Shown: one piece after another, positions 1-12,100 of the stretch
Position numbering within the stretch: position 1 is the first letter of the stretch
How the letters are laid out: each line of letters begins with the position of its first letter
NCBI RefSeq assembly: GCF_048128805.1
Contig: NC_135997.1
Coordinates: 12,131,116-12,195,115 of the forward strand
Length of the DNA stretch: 64,000 nt
Reading direction: 5' to 3'
Source: Centroberyx gerrardi
Taxonomy: Eukaryota; Chordata; Actinopteri; Beryciformes; Berycidae
Position numbers and translations under genes: made by a program
The notes under the pieces: generated by a model
What the model was told of the DNA's origin: nothing
The model's database searches: none
Seen by the model: only the letters and a program-made list of their open reading frames with translations

Positions 1-107
1 ACACACGCACCCCGCACTTCCACCAGGGAGGACGAGTCCAGGCGGGGCACTGTGTCAGGGAAGGCCGCCAGGTTCCGTAAAGTCGACGGGCAGCGCTTGT
101 AGAACAC
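1..107 (-). CDS. epha6: epha6 ligand-binding domain exon 3d (cut by window edge)
   Basis: After acceptor TTCAG it encodes VFYKRCP, then the FPDTVPR and [10 protein letters not shown] segments (residues 196-230), the end of the ephrin-binding domain leading into the cysteine-rich region. It continues past base 1. Confidence 0.9.
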   Translation of the reverse strand, partial: MFYKRCPSTLRNLAAFPDTVPRLDSSSLVEVRGAC

Positions 108-3100
108 CTGAAGCGTTAAAGCAGCAATGTAAAATAGTGATGAAATAGTACGTTTGAACACTCACCTGAATTTTAAATGTTCTCTTCTCGTGAATAAAAT
201 GAAAGGATATACACTACAAGTCAAAAGTTTGGACACACCTGATTGAATGTACTATGTTTTTCATTATCTTAAAGCCATTTTGATCTAAAGGCTTATGCTT
301 AAATACTTGAAATTTGTTTCTTAGACAAATATAAATAGTGAAGTTGATGCCTATGTATCAATTTCTTTCCAAAGCCTTTGCCCTTCCATCAAGGCAAAGG
401 GTGGCTACTTTAAAGAATCTAAAATATAAGATAGTTTTAAATTGTTTAACACTTTTTTGATCACGGCATAATTCTATTTGTGTTATTTCATAGTTTGTCT
501 TTACTATTATTCTAAAATGTGGAAAAAAAAATGTCCAAACTTTTGACTGGTAGTGTAAAATGAAAGCGTTCATTGTTGTAGTTAATGCAACACCAGTTGG
601 TTCACTGACCTTGACAGACACTAGAGCGATGCAAGCTCCCACATCCTGGAAGGCCAGGTAGAAGCCTTTCCGGGTCACTGGCCCCACTTCCCTGACCTCC
701 GTATTGAGGCGCAGAACACGATCTCCAAGATCTGTCTGCGTAAAGCTCTCATCTGCTGCAATGGTGTCCACCTTGAAGGAAGGCATCAATTTACACAGTG
801 GTGGAAAAAGGACTGAAATCATTTACTAAATCCTTTACTTTAAAAGTAGCAACACCATAATGGAAAAATACTTAATTAAAAGTAAATGAAAAATTAAAAT
901 TCCAAGTTTACTTAAGTAAAAGTATAGAAGTATAAGTACAAAAGTAAAAGTACTCATTTCTGAAGAACGGTCCCTTTCAGAGTGTTAAATTATTGATGCA
1001 TTAACCTGTAAGAAGTATTTTAATGCTGTAGGTCTAACTGCTCCATACACTGTCGGGGAGTTTAAACTCTAACAATGCAAAATATTTTATGAGCTTATTG
1101 TATGTTTTGCATGTAAAACCTTATTCTGCAAAGTAACTGGTAACTACAGCTGTCAGATAAATGTAGTAGAGTAAAAAGTACAATATTTCCCTCTGAAATG
1201 TAGTGTAGTAAAAGTATCAAGTCTCACAAAATGGAAATACTCAAGTAAAGTAACAGTGCCTCAAAATTGTTCTTAAGTACAGTACTTGAGCAAATGTACT
1301 TTGTTACTTTCCACCTCTGAATTTACACAACAGTGTTTTCCCTAGAATTTTTTTCAAGCCTGGTGGTACGCACTGAAAAAACCCTAAACAGACGAGGCGC
1401 GCGGGATGACATATTAGCGCGGTCGGCTTCGGTCAGATGGCGCAGCAGGCGGTCTGCAATTTATATTTGCGTTCAAATTTTTGTTCACTTGGTATATTCA
1501 AGACTTAAAACAAAGTGATCACAAGGAGAGGATGACTTAATAAGCTGCATTTATTGCATAACAAGACTAGGTCAAAACCTAGTATATGGCTGGACACCCG
1601 GTGACGCATCGGCATCGGGACCCCCGCCGAAATCTCGGCCGGATCACCGGGAACAAATCGCCGCCCAGCTATCGGCACTGGCCAGAACCGTGCCACGGGA
1701 AACTCCGGGGGCGCGCCAAAACCTCCATGCTTGTCTGTATCTCTCTCTCCGCCGACAGAACAGAGGGCTGTCAGGTGGACTGAGCTCGCGCATATGCATC
1801 GAAATAAACGGCGATATGATATAATTGTACAGATTCTACTTTAGCTTCAGTTAGCTTCAGCTTACATGCATGATATTGGTCAGCCTGCTTACTGTGTGGG
1901 AGAAACGGGCTCCCAATCTCAGCGGAGAAACAAGAAAGAAAGAAAACGAAACTTAAATTTCTGGCTCTGTGATCCTATCATGTGCCATGTGCCACGGCCG
2001 ACCAATGGTGTAACTTCATCACTCAGTCAGTCACTCAGTCAGTCACTCAGTCACTCAGTCAGTCAGTCAGTCAGTGAGTGAGTGACAGACATTCGCGTTT
2101 ATAGGGCTGGCCCCGCTGTTGCGGTCCAGCCAAAAATAAGCTGTGTAACCTATGACCTTTGCAAAACATTAGCATTATGACCTTTGCAAACATTAACATT
2201 ATGTCTTCCATCTTCTTAATTTCTCCCTTTCTTCACAAACTCCCTCATATCAAAGCTGTCACGTTTATTTGTTTGTTTTCTCAGCAAGAGTCGTGACTTG
2301 TGATCAGGCAATAATTAGGAAAGCCTAGGGGACCTAGATCTCTCTCTCTCTCTCAATAATGACATAGGCCTAAATAAATTAAATAAACATACCTAAACAT
2401 GTATCCTTGTTTACTTTTGTGGTAATTCAATAGCAGATGCAATTTTCAAAAGGCAAGTGATAATTCAAAACCAGAGAGCAGGAGCGTAGCCATAATTTCA
2501 GAAGTGAGGGGGACAGATTGTTCAGGAGTAAGATGATTTTCATTGAATGATTTATTGAAAGATCCTCTCCCATTCGATTTTCACAAACATAAATCAACAG
2601 ATTTCAAATAACTCACAGTATTATAGGCCTATTCATCATAACATAGTATATACACAAACTAAAGTCTACAGCCCGTCTTATTTGTTGAGCATAATATTCA
2701 TGGCCATGATCTAGCCTAAGTGAAGCACCCAAACATGTTTCTGCGCCTCTCCTTAGCCGCAATGAATTGCTGAGAAATCAGTCTCCTATTTAGGTTGTCC
2801 AGTTTATCTTTGTGGATATGACACACAGCAACACTGTTGAGCTGAGACTGTGTCATTGTGCTTCGGAGCCAGGTTTTTAACCTCTGAAGACCACTAAAGC
2901 TTCTTTCAGCCTCAGCGGAAGAAGCAGGCACAGTAAGGAGCAACCGCACAAGTATTTCCACTTGCTCAGAGGCCACGGACTTCTGGCAACATTCCTTGCA
3001 GAATGGTTGCAGCTTCACTGCTTGACTGAAAGTGAGTAACGTGAGTAGCGTGAGTAACGTGCGTACCTCGCCCACTTAGAGCGCACCACCGAGTGCAGAT

Positions 3101-6100
3101 TAGCTGGAGTTGGCGCTGGTGTGTCAGCGCGTGCGTTTTTTCGGGTTACCGTATTTCCTCTAATATTGGCCCGGGCCTTTATTTAACTCAACTCCAGAGG
3201 GCCTTTATTGGAAGCAGGCTTATATTAGAGACAGGCCTTTATTTCTAATTCCCTCTGTTTGATAAGTATATTTGCTCATATTTTAGTACAAAGCCTCCTT
3301 GTTTTCTGATCTGCTTCTGTTGGGGTACGTTAGGTAGCCGTTTTTTTGTTACTGCAATGCATTACGATAATTACGGTAATCGACGACGGCATGCTCCAGA
3401 GACTTCCGCCGGCCGAGCCATCTTGTGGCATACTGCCATCTTGTGGCACTTGTATGTTACTACAAAGTACAGTTACATGTATAACAGGCACCAGGAGTTT
3501 ACCGGTATCCACCGTTGTTTGCATGTAAGCTGAAGCTAACTGAAGCTAAAGTAGAATCTATGCAATTATATCATATCGCCGTTTATTTCGATGCGCGAGC
3601 TCAGTCCACCTGACAGCCCTCTGTTCTGTCGGCGGCATGGAGGTTTCGGTGCGCCGAGGGCTTACTGCCGACGCTTCGAGTTTCCCGGGGGCACGGTTCC
3701 GGCCAGTGCTGATAGCTGGCCGCCGATTTGTTCCCGGTGATCCGGCCGAGATTTCGGCAGGTCCCGACGCCGATGCGTCACCGGGTGTCCCCGATAGGTA
3801 CGGGCCGTGGGCGCGGTGGAGAGGACAGCGGCGGAGAGAGGAGACAGACACGGTCCAGCCATATACTAGGTTTTGACCTAGTCTTGTTTCCTTTGTTTTT
3901 TTCCCCGGCCTGTATTTGGGGCCGGCCTTTATTTGTTTGTGTCGACCACGGCCCCGGCCATTATCGGAGACCCGGCTTTTAATTGACTACAGGCCACTAT
4001 TAGAGGAAATACGGTATGTGAGTTGTCACAAAATTAGCGCTGAATTTTGGAATAAAGTGCGGGGGACAGAGGGGACAGATACGGGAACTGCGTGGGACGT
4101 GTCCCCCGCGTACCCCGTGTCCGGTATGCCCTTGCCAGAGAGATCATCATCCTACAATGTGTTGCATTTAAAACTTGCATTAGTACAGATGGATTCATCA
4201 ACAACAACAGTGAAGACCCTGGTAAGTTGATCATTTAATATATTTGTGCTTCTGTGGTGATATAATGGAGATATGACCATCTATAGTGTTTTCTATGGTG
4301 TTTTCTATGGTGTGAAATGAGAGAAAATAGACCAGACGCCGAAACGCGCTTCCCGGAGCTTCGCACCGCTTCTGTATGCGGTCTGAACCCGGCGTTTAGG
4401 AGGCTCCCAAACGCAAATGATTATTGATTTCCGAATGAATGGATATTTGGCGTTATTTTTGGCATTAAAAAAAAGTTTTTTTTGGCCTGGCGGGGGTTCT
4501 CGTCTGTGCAATTATAGGGGAAACACTGCACAATATTAGCACAATCCATTGACATTACATGATCACAGTGGTACAACAGAGAACTTCTGAAGATATGGAT
4601 CCTCCCCTACCTTGGCATAGTCAGCGGGGCGGAAGCGAGTCGCTGCGGGGAGAGGTTCGTCCATCTGCAGGTAGAACAGGTTGAAGGTTTCCTTACAGGT
4701 GCCAGAAACCCAGGGAATAGAGTTGCAGTCTCTCAGTGTGAAGCGCAGCTCCACGTATACCTGAGTGAACAGAAACAGAAGCATTACAAGCCTATTTCAA
4801 AAGACAAGGATATTGAAGAATTGTCTGCTCTACATCGTATTGCATGATTGAAATTCAACTTGAATCCATCTTTAGCATGTAACCCATTTAATCTCATGCT
4901 TATGTTGGAGATATGATTTATATTTATAATAATAATAATGGTAATCATAAACTTTAGAACAATGTAAGTGATTCAACAATCAATAATGTTTTAGCCTTAA
5001 CAATCACAGTAGTTAAACAATCAAATAAAAGCAAACATCATACTCATAAAATGAATTAAAGCAAGTAAAAACAAGAAGACAGCACGAGATAAAACAATAA
5101 GAATAAAGCAATAGTAAAAATAATGGGATAAAAGACTACTACTCTGTAACTCTAAGCTTCGCAGGCAAGCTGTTCAAAAACCTAAAGGCCCTGAAGACAT
5201 AAGCCTGGTCTTTAGTCTAACGTCTGGACTTTGGATTTTGGCTCATCAAAGTCTGCGATATAGCTTGGGGCCAGACCTAACTGTGCTTTAAAAGTACCAA
5301 GTCTCAAAATCAATTCTAAACCTAACCAGTGAAGAGATGGCAGAATTTCTGAAAAAGAAATTTCTGTGTTTAATTCATTATGAAATAATTAAAATGTGCT
5401 CGGGGGTCCAAATAAAATGATTTCCTGGTTTGTTTTCATTTAGTGGCAGATACCTTTGTTGTGTGGTTCAGCACTTTATAGCACTGAGGCATTCCTTGAT
5501 AGTGGATAAGTAATCTGAGTCACTGAGTTTCAGGGGTAGATATATCTATGTATATTCATAGCAATGAAATAATGTGTTAGCAGATGATATGGCCAAGAGG
5601 GAGCATGTCATTGGAAAACAGGATGGGGCCCAAAATTTAACCTTGAGGAACTCCACAGGTAATGTGTGCTGAAGAAGAAGAGTTTCCTATAGTGATGGAG
5701 AATGTTCTATGTGAGATTAAGTCTTGTGTCTTTGATGCCAATCCAGAACTTTAATTAAAATTGTATGTTGTAAAAGTTATAGTTAGCCTGATATTCCAGT
5801 TCTGATGAAACTGATTGTCGGCTTCTTATTCACAGTGAAGGATTACCTCCGGAGTTGTTTTCTATGCCGTGACATTGAATTTGCAGTGAATGCAAAACTG
5901 ATTTAAAAATATTTTTAATAGAACGAATACACATCAATTCTCTCTGTTCCATTCTTGTTTGCACTTTTCTCCCATATTGCTGTTTATTTCACCTTAGTCA
6001 AAGACTAGTGTATATGCATGTTATGTCACCAAAGTCAAGCGCTGTCTAAAAGAAATCTGGAGCGGCACGACAACACCCACCACCAGAGGTTCAAGGAGAG

Positions 6101-9100
6101 CCACCCACTGAAGAGCGCCATTTGTGCAAGGGAAAGTTGAGGAGCTGAAATCGGGGATGCAGGCTCTGCCGTTCACAAAAACAACAGCTTGAAGTAAGAC
6201 AGCCACTGAGGCATAATTATGTGTAATCTACCTTTAGGCTAAATACAAGAAGCCTTTTCCAAACGACTATTTATGCAAAGAGGCAAAACCCGTTATCGCA
6301 GACACTCATTTCCAGGGTTTCAAAAACAAAGCAGACATCAAAACCGCACTGGGTAGTGTACTGCTGGGCCCTGCCACAGTCAGGGCCGAGGCATTATCAG
6401 AGGAGCACTCTCAAAGTTTTTCACTATAGTTCCATGAATCTGTGGCTATAATGGACTTGCTGTATTTGTAAGAATGGCTTTCCAGGATTATACAAGCAAG
6501 AACTTTCACACTTTTGTATTTCAAAGAGAAAAACACAGAGATGAGGTTATTTCCAATGGTATGTACATTAAAATGATATTCCCATTCATAAACTGGTGGC
6601 AATCACCACAGAGGGTGCGCCAGCAATGCAGTGTGTGATCTGGGTTTATATCACTGTGCCATAATGACACTTTTGGGGAAACCACTGTGTGATTTATCAA
6701 CAGTCCTTGATGGGGAAGGTGGTGGACTTTACTCATATAATAGCACTTGTGGTTAAACTGGTTAACTTTGGGCACTTCAGCACCGTTTACTTAAAGGGTA
6801 ACTTCGGTATTTTTCAACCTGGACCCTATTTTCCCATCTTTTCGTGTCTAAGTGACTAAAGGGGACAACAATTTTTGAAAGTGGTCCAGTATTGAGCGAG
6901 ATCGCTTCAGCCAGCAGCCGCGAAACGAGCTGCAATGTAATCCAACGGGGCAAATCACACCGTCAATGTACGTCCACTATCCGGTCTGTGTGTAACTTCC
7001 TGCAACAACTCAACTCTCGCGAGACTTGAGCGAGACTTGGTTACACACAGACCGGATCAAGTGTAAGGTAAAGAAAAACGTTTAATTTCTCTGTAGGGTC
7101 CTTTCCATAATGTTGTCAGACACTTATAATAACAATCTGAGCCTGTCAGTGGCAAAACAAGCACTTTTAGTGGACGTACATTGACGGTGCGATTTGCCCC
7201 GTTGGATTACATTGCAGCCCGTTTCGCGGCTGCTGGCTGAAGCGATCTTGCTCAATACTGGACCAATTTCAAAAATTGCTGTCCCCTTTAGTCACTTAGA
7301 CACAAAAAGATGGGAAAATAGGGTTCCAGGTTGAAAAATACTGAAGTTACCCTTTAAGTTGCTATTGGATGAGAGAGTTTGAGGCTGTTTATACTGTAAG
7401 AACCTACTCCTCCACACTAATGTTGGGTGGTTGAGTCATGGTAAGGTGTTGCTGCAGTTTGTTGACTTGCTGCCTACTGCCTTTTTTGTCGATTAGGAAT
7501 GAGGAGCAAGAGATACTGTGCGATGATGCATGGCGGCTGGACCTGCGGTTTCTGACAGACCCGACAGCAAAACTGAAGACGCTCAACTACTGTACGAGCT
7601 GCAGGGGAGAGACAAGGACAAGCCTCATATGATAAGCGCAGTGAATGTGTTCAAGGCCAAGGTCAGCGTCTGGACCATCCAGCTACAGAACAAAAGGCTG
7701 ACACTCTTTCCCAACCTGGAGAGAATTTCACAGCCAGTCCTGACCGCCAGACACAGCACTTAACCCCTCACAATTCCATCTCTCAATTCTACAGAAGGTT
7801 TGTTGGACTTCATGTTTCTACTCTGACATGTACTGCCATTTCTGAGTCAATTGACTTGACCATAGGTGAACTCTTTGAATGACATTCAAAGGAATTTGGA
7901 TGCACCTTAATTCAATTTGGAGTGTCATGTACTTATTGAATCAAAATATATTTTTGATTCATTTGCAAAATACACAAATCCAATATGACATCATGTGTTA
8001 TTGTGTGTAGATGAGTGACATATGTAGCAGCGTTACGTCAAAAACGAAATGACTGCCATTGACAGCAATCAAGTTCATTCCAGCCCTATCTCAATAATTT
8101 GTATATAAGCCAATTTAATAAAAGGCTGAGAAATTAAGGCAATAATACATGGGCAACTTTTGGAGGCGATGGAAAAATGTTTTGTCTACCTCCCTCCACA
8201 GGGAGAACAGAATGCAGGGCTACAGAACGGCGTCCTGGAGCTGCTAGGGATTCAGTGTCATGCAGGGAAATCTTTGCTGACATGGGGGCTTGAACCTGAG
8301 TCATCTGGTTGAAGAAAGGTCTCTAGGTCACCCTGTTGCTCTAGTATTAGCAACTGGGACAAAATCAATGGGGATGGCTAACTAGCAACAGTTTCACATC
8401 AAAATTCCTGGTAAAAGTTCCCATCTACACTGTCTCAAAATGTTGCCAATGTAACGTCGGAAGAGCAAGTATGTGTGATGTTGTCCAGACCCTCTGTGCA
8501 GCCTGCCGCTGGATCCACCCAGAGCGTAGCCAGTTGTTCTGGTTCGGCTCCATCACGTGGCACACCTGGAAGGTGTGGATGGGGCGGTTCTGCTCATCCA
8601 TCTCTGTGATGGCATCCCACTGTTAGTTGAGCAATGAAGGAGAGAGAAGAGGGAGAGCAAGGAGATGAAATAGGTGTTTATATTGATCTGCTGTTCTTAA
8701 ATATACATCACAGCATGCACTGTATAATGAATACAGTAAATTACCCTATACTATGGTGTAGGGAAAATGTCAAGTAGCGAGTAGAAATAAATGATTGGGA
8801 CTGATTGGGAACACCATGTTTCCTTCTCTCTTTTGATCACACATAGAACTCAAACTTGATAAATGTATTTATCATTGTGCCCATAAATTAAATTATAGGC
8901 ACATAGCTTTGGCGTGTATACCTGCTTGATACATTCCTTGGCTTTTGTACATACGGCCAAGTATATTTCCAGGCGCTAGTACCTTTATTGATGCCTTAGA
9001 ATTGACATTTGTGTATCTAGAGCCAGCAGCATTAACCTCCTCAGCTTTTTAATTATAAAATTTAAACAAGCTCTCTTCACAGTTCAGACTTCTCTCTGCT

Positions 9101-12100
9101 GTGACTCTTAATTGACTAATGATAACGCTGCAGGATGCTGCATTTATTGACATTTTAAATCAATTCCAATCAATTAGTCAATTTCAGTCGGTTTTAGTCT
9201 TTTCATTTGAGGGTGTTAGTTAACACAGAACTTGTCAACCAGTGTTTGACTGACTCTTTTGACTCATTTGAAAGCAAGGGAAGGTTTCAAGGCAATTGCT
9301 ATGCTGTAAAAGAGGCATCTGTGAGAACAATATTAAAAAAGAAATAGAACCTGCAAGAGTTACGCTAGATAATTAGGCCTAAGTAATTATCATTAGCAAT
9401 AGCGCAGTTATTTTTACTCTCTAACTTATTAGCATAGTCAACAGTAGATTAAGCCTTTTGTTTTTGGGGAGCAAAAGTTCACTAGTCAACATGATTCTTT
9501 CATTTTTCAGCTGGGCATGTACGCAGTGATCGCTGCATCATCCATTCATCATTTGTGCTTACAGAGGCATGTCACCCATATTACAACTCTCTTTGGTTCA
9601 AGGCTTCGAGGTAATTTTTTCTCCACGGTTTATCTTCAGATATTTAATTTGAATTCTTGATGAACCCATTCACTCTACTAATAAACTTGAAAATAAAATA
9701 TAATAATACAAAATACCATAATGAATTTGAAAACTATATTTTGCCCACATTATACCTCCGTTGAGGCCTAAGGACATGCTAAGTTTTCATTTCACTGAGC
9801 TCTTTTTAAGACTACATGGAATAAACATCCTCTGGATGACTTGAAGAACATTAACTTAGACAACAAAGAAAGTGTTTTAGGAAATATGTGGGCTGTGTAT
9901 GATACTGTTGTATTGTTCTAATGAAAATTAGACTGAATTTGATTTGATTCTTTGGTAATGACAGGTAATAACTATCTGTGTATTTCACACTAGTTTAGTG
10001 TTTAAAACTAGGTCAGTTGTTGAGTGACTGTTAGGTGTGTAGCTGCAAGTAATAGCATGGTGTCGATGGTGGGGAGTGACATTCAATTTACTGATTTTTA
10101 TAGTAGAGAAGTAGGCAATGATTTGTAATGAGTTTACACTCAGACATTAAGGGAGCAGCATATGAATTTCAACGTTTGTGGATGGGTCTGGGTGTTTTTA
10201 GGGATGCACTGAAATGCCATTCTGTATGGAAACATCCAGTCAAGGGTGTGTGTTGTATTAGTATGTATTAGGTTGGAGATAATTTGCGAATGTGGTAGTT
10301 TGGAGATTACAATACATGCACCCATGGTCAGTTTTCAGACTTGTTCCATAAAATGTTCAACCTGTGCACGTACTTTCTCATGCAGTGAAACTTTATTTGG
10401 CTGTAGAAACACACTGAGTTCGTCTTACTAATGTTTTCACAGCTGTTACATCACCCAGAACCTCTCGTTTGTCTGCTGTGCTTGAAAGGTGTGATGATCA
10501 GAGGTTCAAAACCCCCTAACGTTTATTGACAGAACTTGTTCTTTCTCACTATCCCTGTGGCATTTCACAGGCTGCTGAGTTTGTGGCAATTTCATAGCCA
10601 GACACTTAATGATCACTCAAGAACATAAGATAAATGGGAGTTGTAGCAGATCTTGGATGCTTGATCCTTCAGCAAGTATGTGCTTAGTTGTGCTTAGTTA
10701 ATGACACTGAACTATGCTGCAAATATGTTCTGAGAAAAAAAGAAACTACGTCACTGATTATTTTGTCCTTGGTCAAGAGAGGAACAGAGTAGATCAAATT
10801 CAACATGGTGACTATAGGGTTGAGATGTGAAATCTGATCAAAAAGGATTCAGATTTATCACACATCACACTACTATCCAACATATAGGCATGCACGTGCA
10901 CACACACACACACACACACACACGTCCATATTGCAGTCTTTGCAAAGCAAACCTATCTATCCATCTATCTATCTATCTATCTATCTATCTATGTCTCTGT
11001 CTTACACAAACAAACAAACAAACACACACACACACACACTGAGACAACAACCATGGAGAGGCCTCATTATGGGCAGTTCTGACCTTCTTAGATGAGAGAC
11101 AGAACTAGTTGAGTCTCAGAGGAAATTGAACTAAGAGGTAGAGTGTTCAAATATAAATTATTTAATACACCTTAACCTTGAGTGGAGTGTGCGAACGCAA
11201 TTAATCTTATATTAATTAAACTATCTAAATTAGCTCTATGAGACACCCAAGGGGTAAAATGATTAATCAATCATAATCACTCCTTCTTTCATTTGGAGCT
11301 CCTGACACCCACTGCTACGCCTGTGCCTTTATGATGTTAAGTGAAATTTGAGATGGTATATAATGATGCAACTGCCACGGCCATGAGGAATATTCAAGGT
11401 GAACGAGCTAAATCTCACAACGTAAGCAACAACTTGGCAAAGCTTACTGCTGTAGGCTATATTCAGTTGGTAATTTGCTAAATATATCAGTGTAAACATA
11501 TTTTAATTATTGGTAACACTTTTTGCATAGGCAACATTAAGTATTAGGCTAGATTTAATTAACAATTAACTACAGACCAGCGTTGGGCAAGTTAGTCGGA
11601 AAATGTATAGGCTACTCTTTACTTATTCATTTAAAAGGTGATCACGTTACTTTACTAATTACTCAATACTCAACAGGAGCAGTAGCCTAGTTAGTTACAT
11701 TACTCGTTACATTACTTTCCCTTTCGTTGGCAGTAGAGGCCTGGTTTTCCCCGAGCTTCACATTGCTGTGTTGCGTGTATTAGATGTTTTGATCAATTGG
11801 ATTTTGTTTTTCGCTTTGGAAAGTGTTCTGCTGCCCACACAAAGTTTACAACGGACGATAATGTTCTTTGCATCCTTGGCTGAGATAAATTCAAAGTAAT
11901 GGAAATACTTACAGCTGCTGAAACTAGGCTATGCGTCTCACACTCACCTTCCATCTTTTGTTCTACGTTTTTAGCTAATAGCCGACGTAAACCTGCCCGC
12001 GCATGCCCATAAGATCTACCTATGACGAAAAAAACTGAAATTTTGGAAAAAGAAAAAGAAAAAACTTCAAAGGAGAGAAAAGAAAAGGTTGAAGGGGGGT

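Larger units (their letters stand above)
1331..4528 (-). mobile_element. Degenerate hAT element with nested insertions
   Basis: Terminal repeats CAGTGTTTTCCCTAGAATT (left) and the complement of CAGTGTTTCCCCTATAATT (right) match at 17 of 19 bases, a typical fish hAT end. The interior holds the C-terminal part of a hAT transposase on the minus strand (2716-3075) and at least one other inserted element. No exact 8-bp target duplication is visible at the outer ends (TTACACAA against CACAATAT), so the ends may have decayed. It starts 3 bases after the target duplication of the neighbouring MITE. Confidence 0.65.

Noticed and set aside
358..822. 154-residue minus-strand open frame
   Set aside because: Only its middle is real epha6 exon 3c. 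Both ends are intron and transposon sequence, and the true splice sites are at 771 and 610.
3637..3876. Several overlapping frames on both strands in the GC-rich arm
   Set aside because: They are translations of the inverted-repeat element. No frame is conserved between the arms and none shows a domain.
8280..8340. GGGGGCTTGAACC, tRNA B-box-like
   Set aside because: No A box at the right distance and no tRNA fold, so neither a tRNA nor a SINE is supported.
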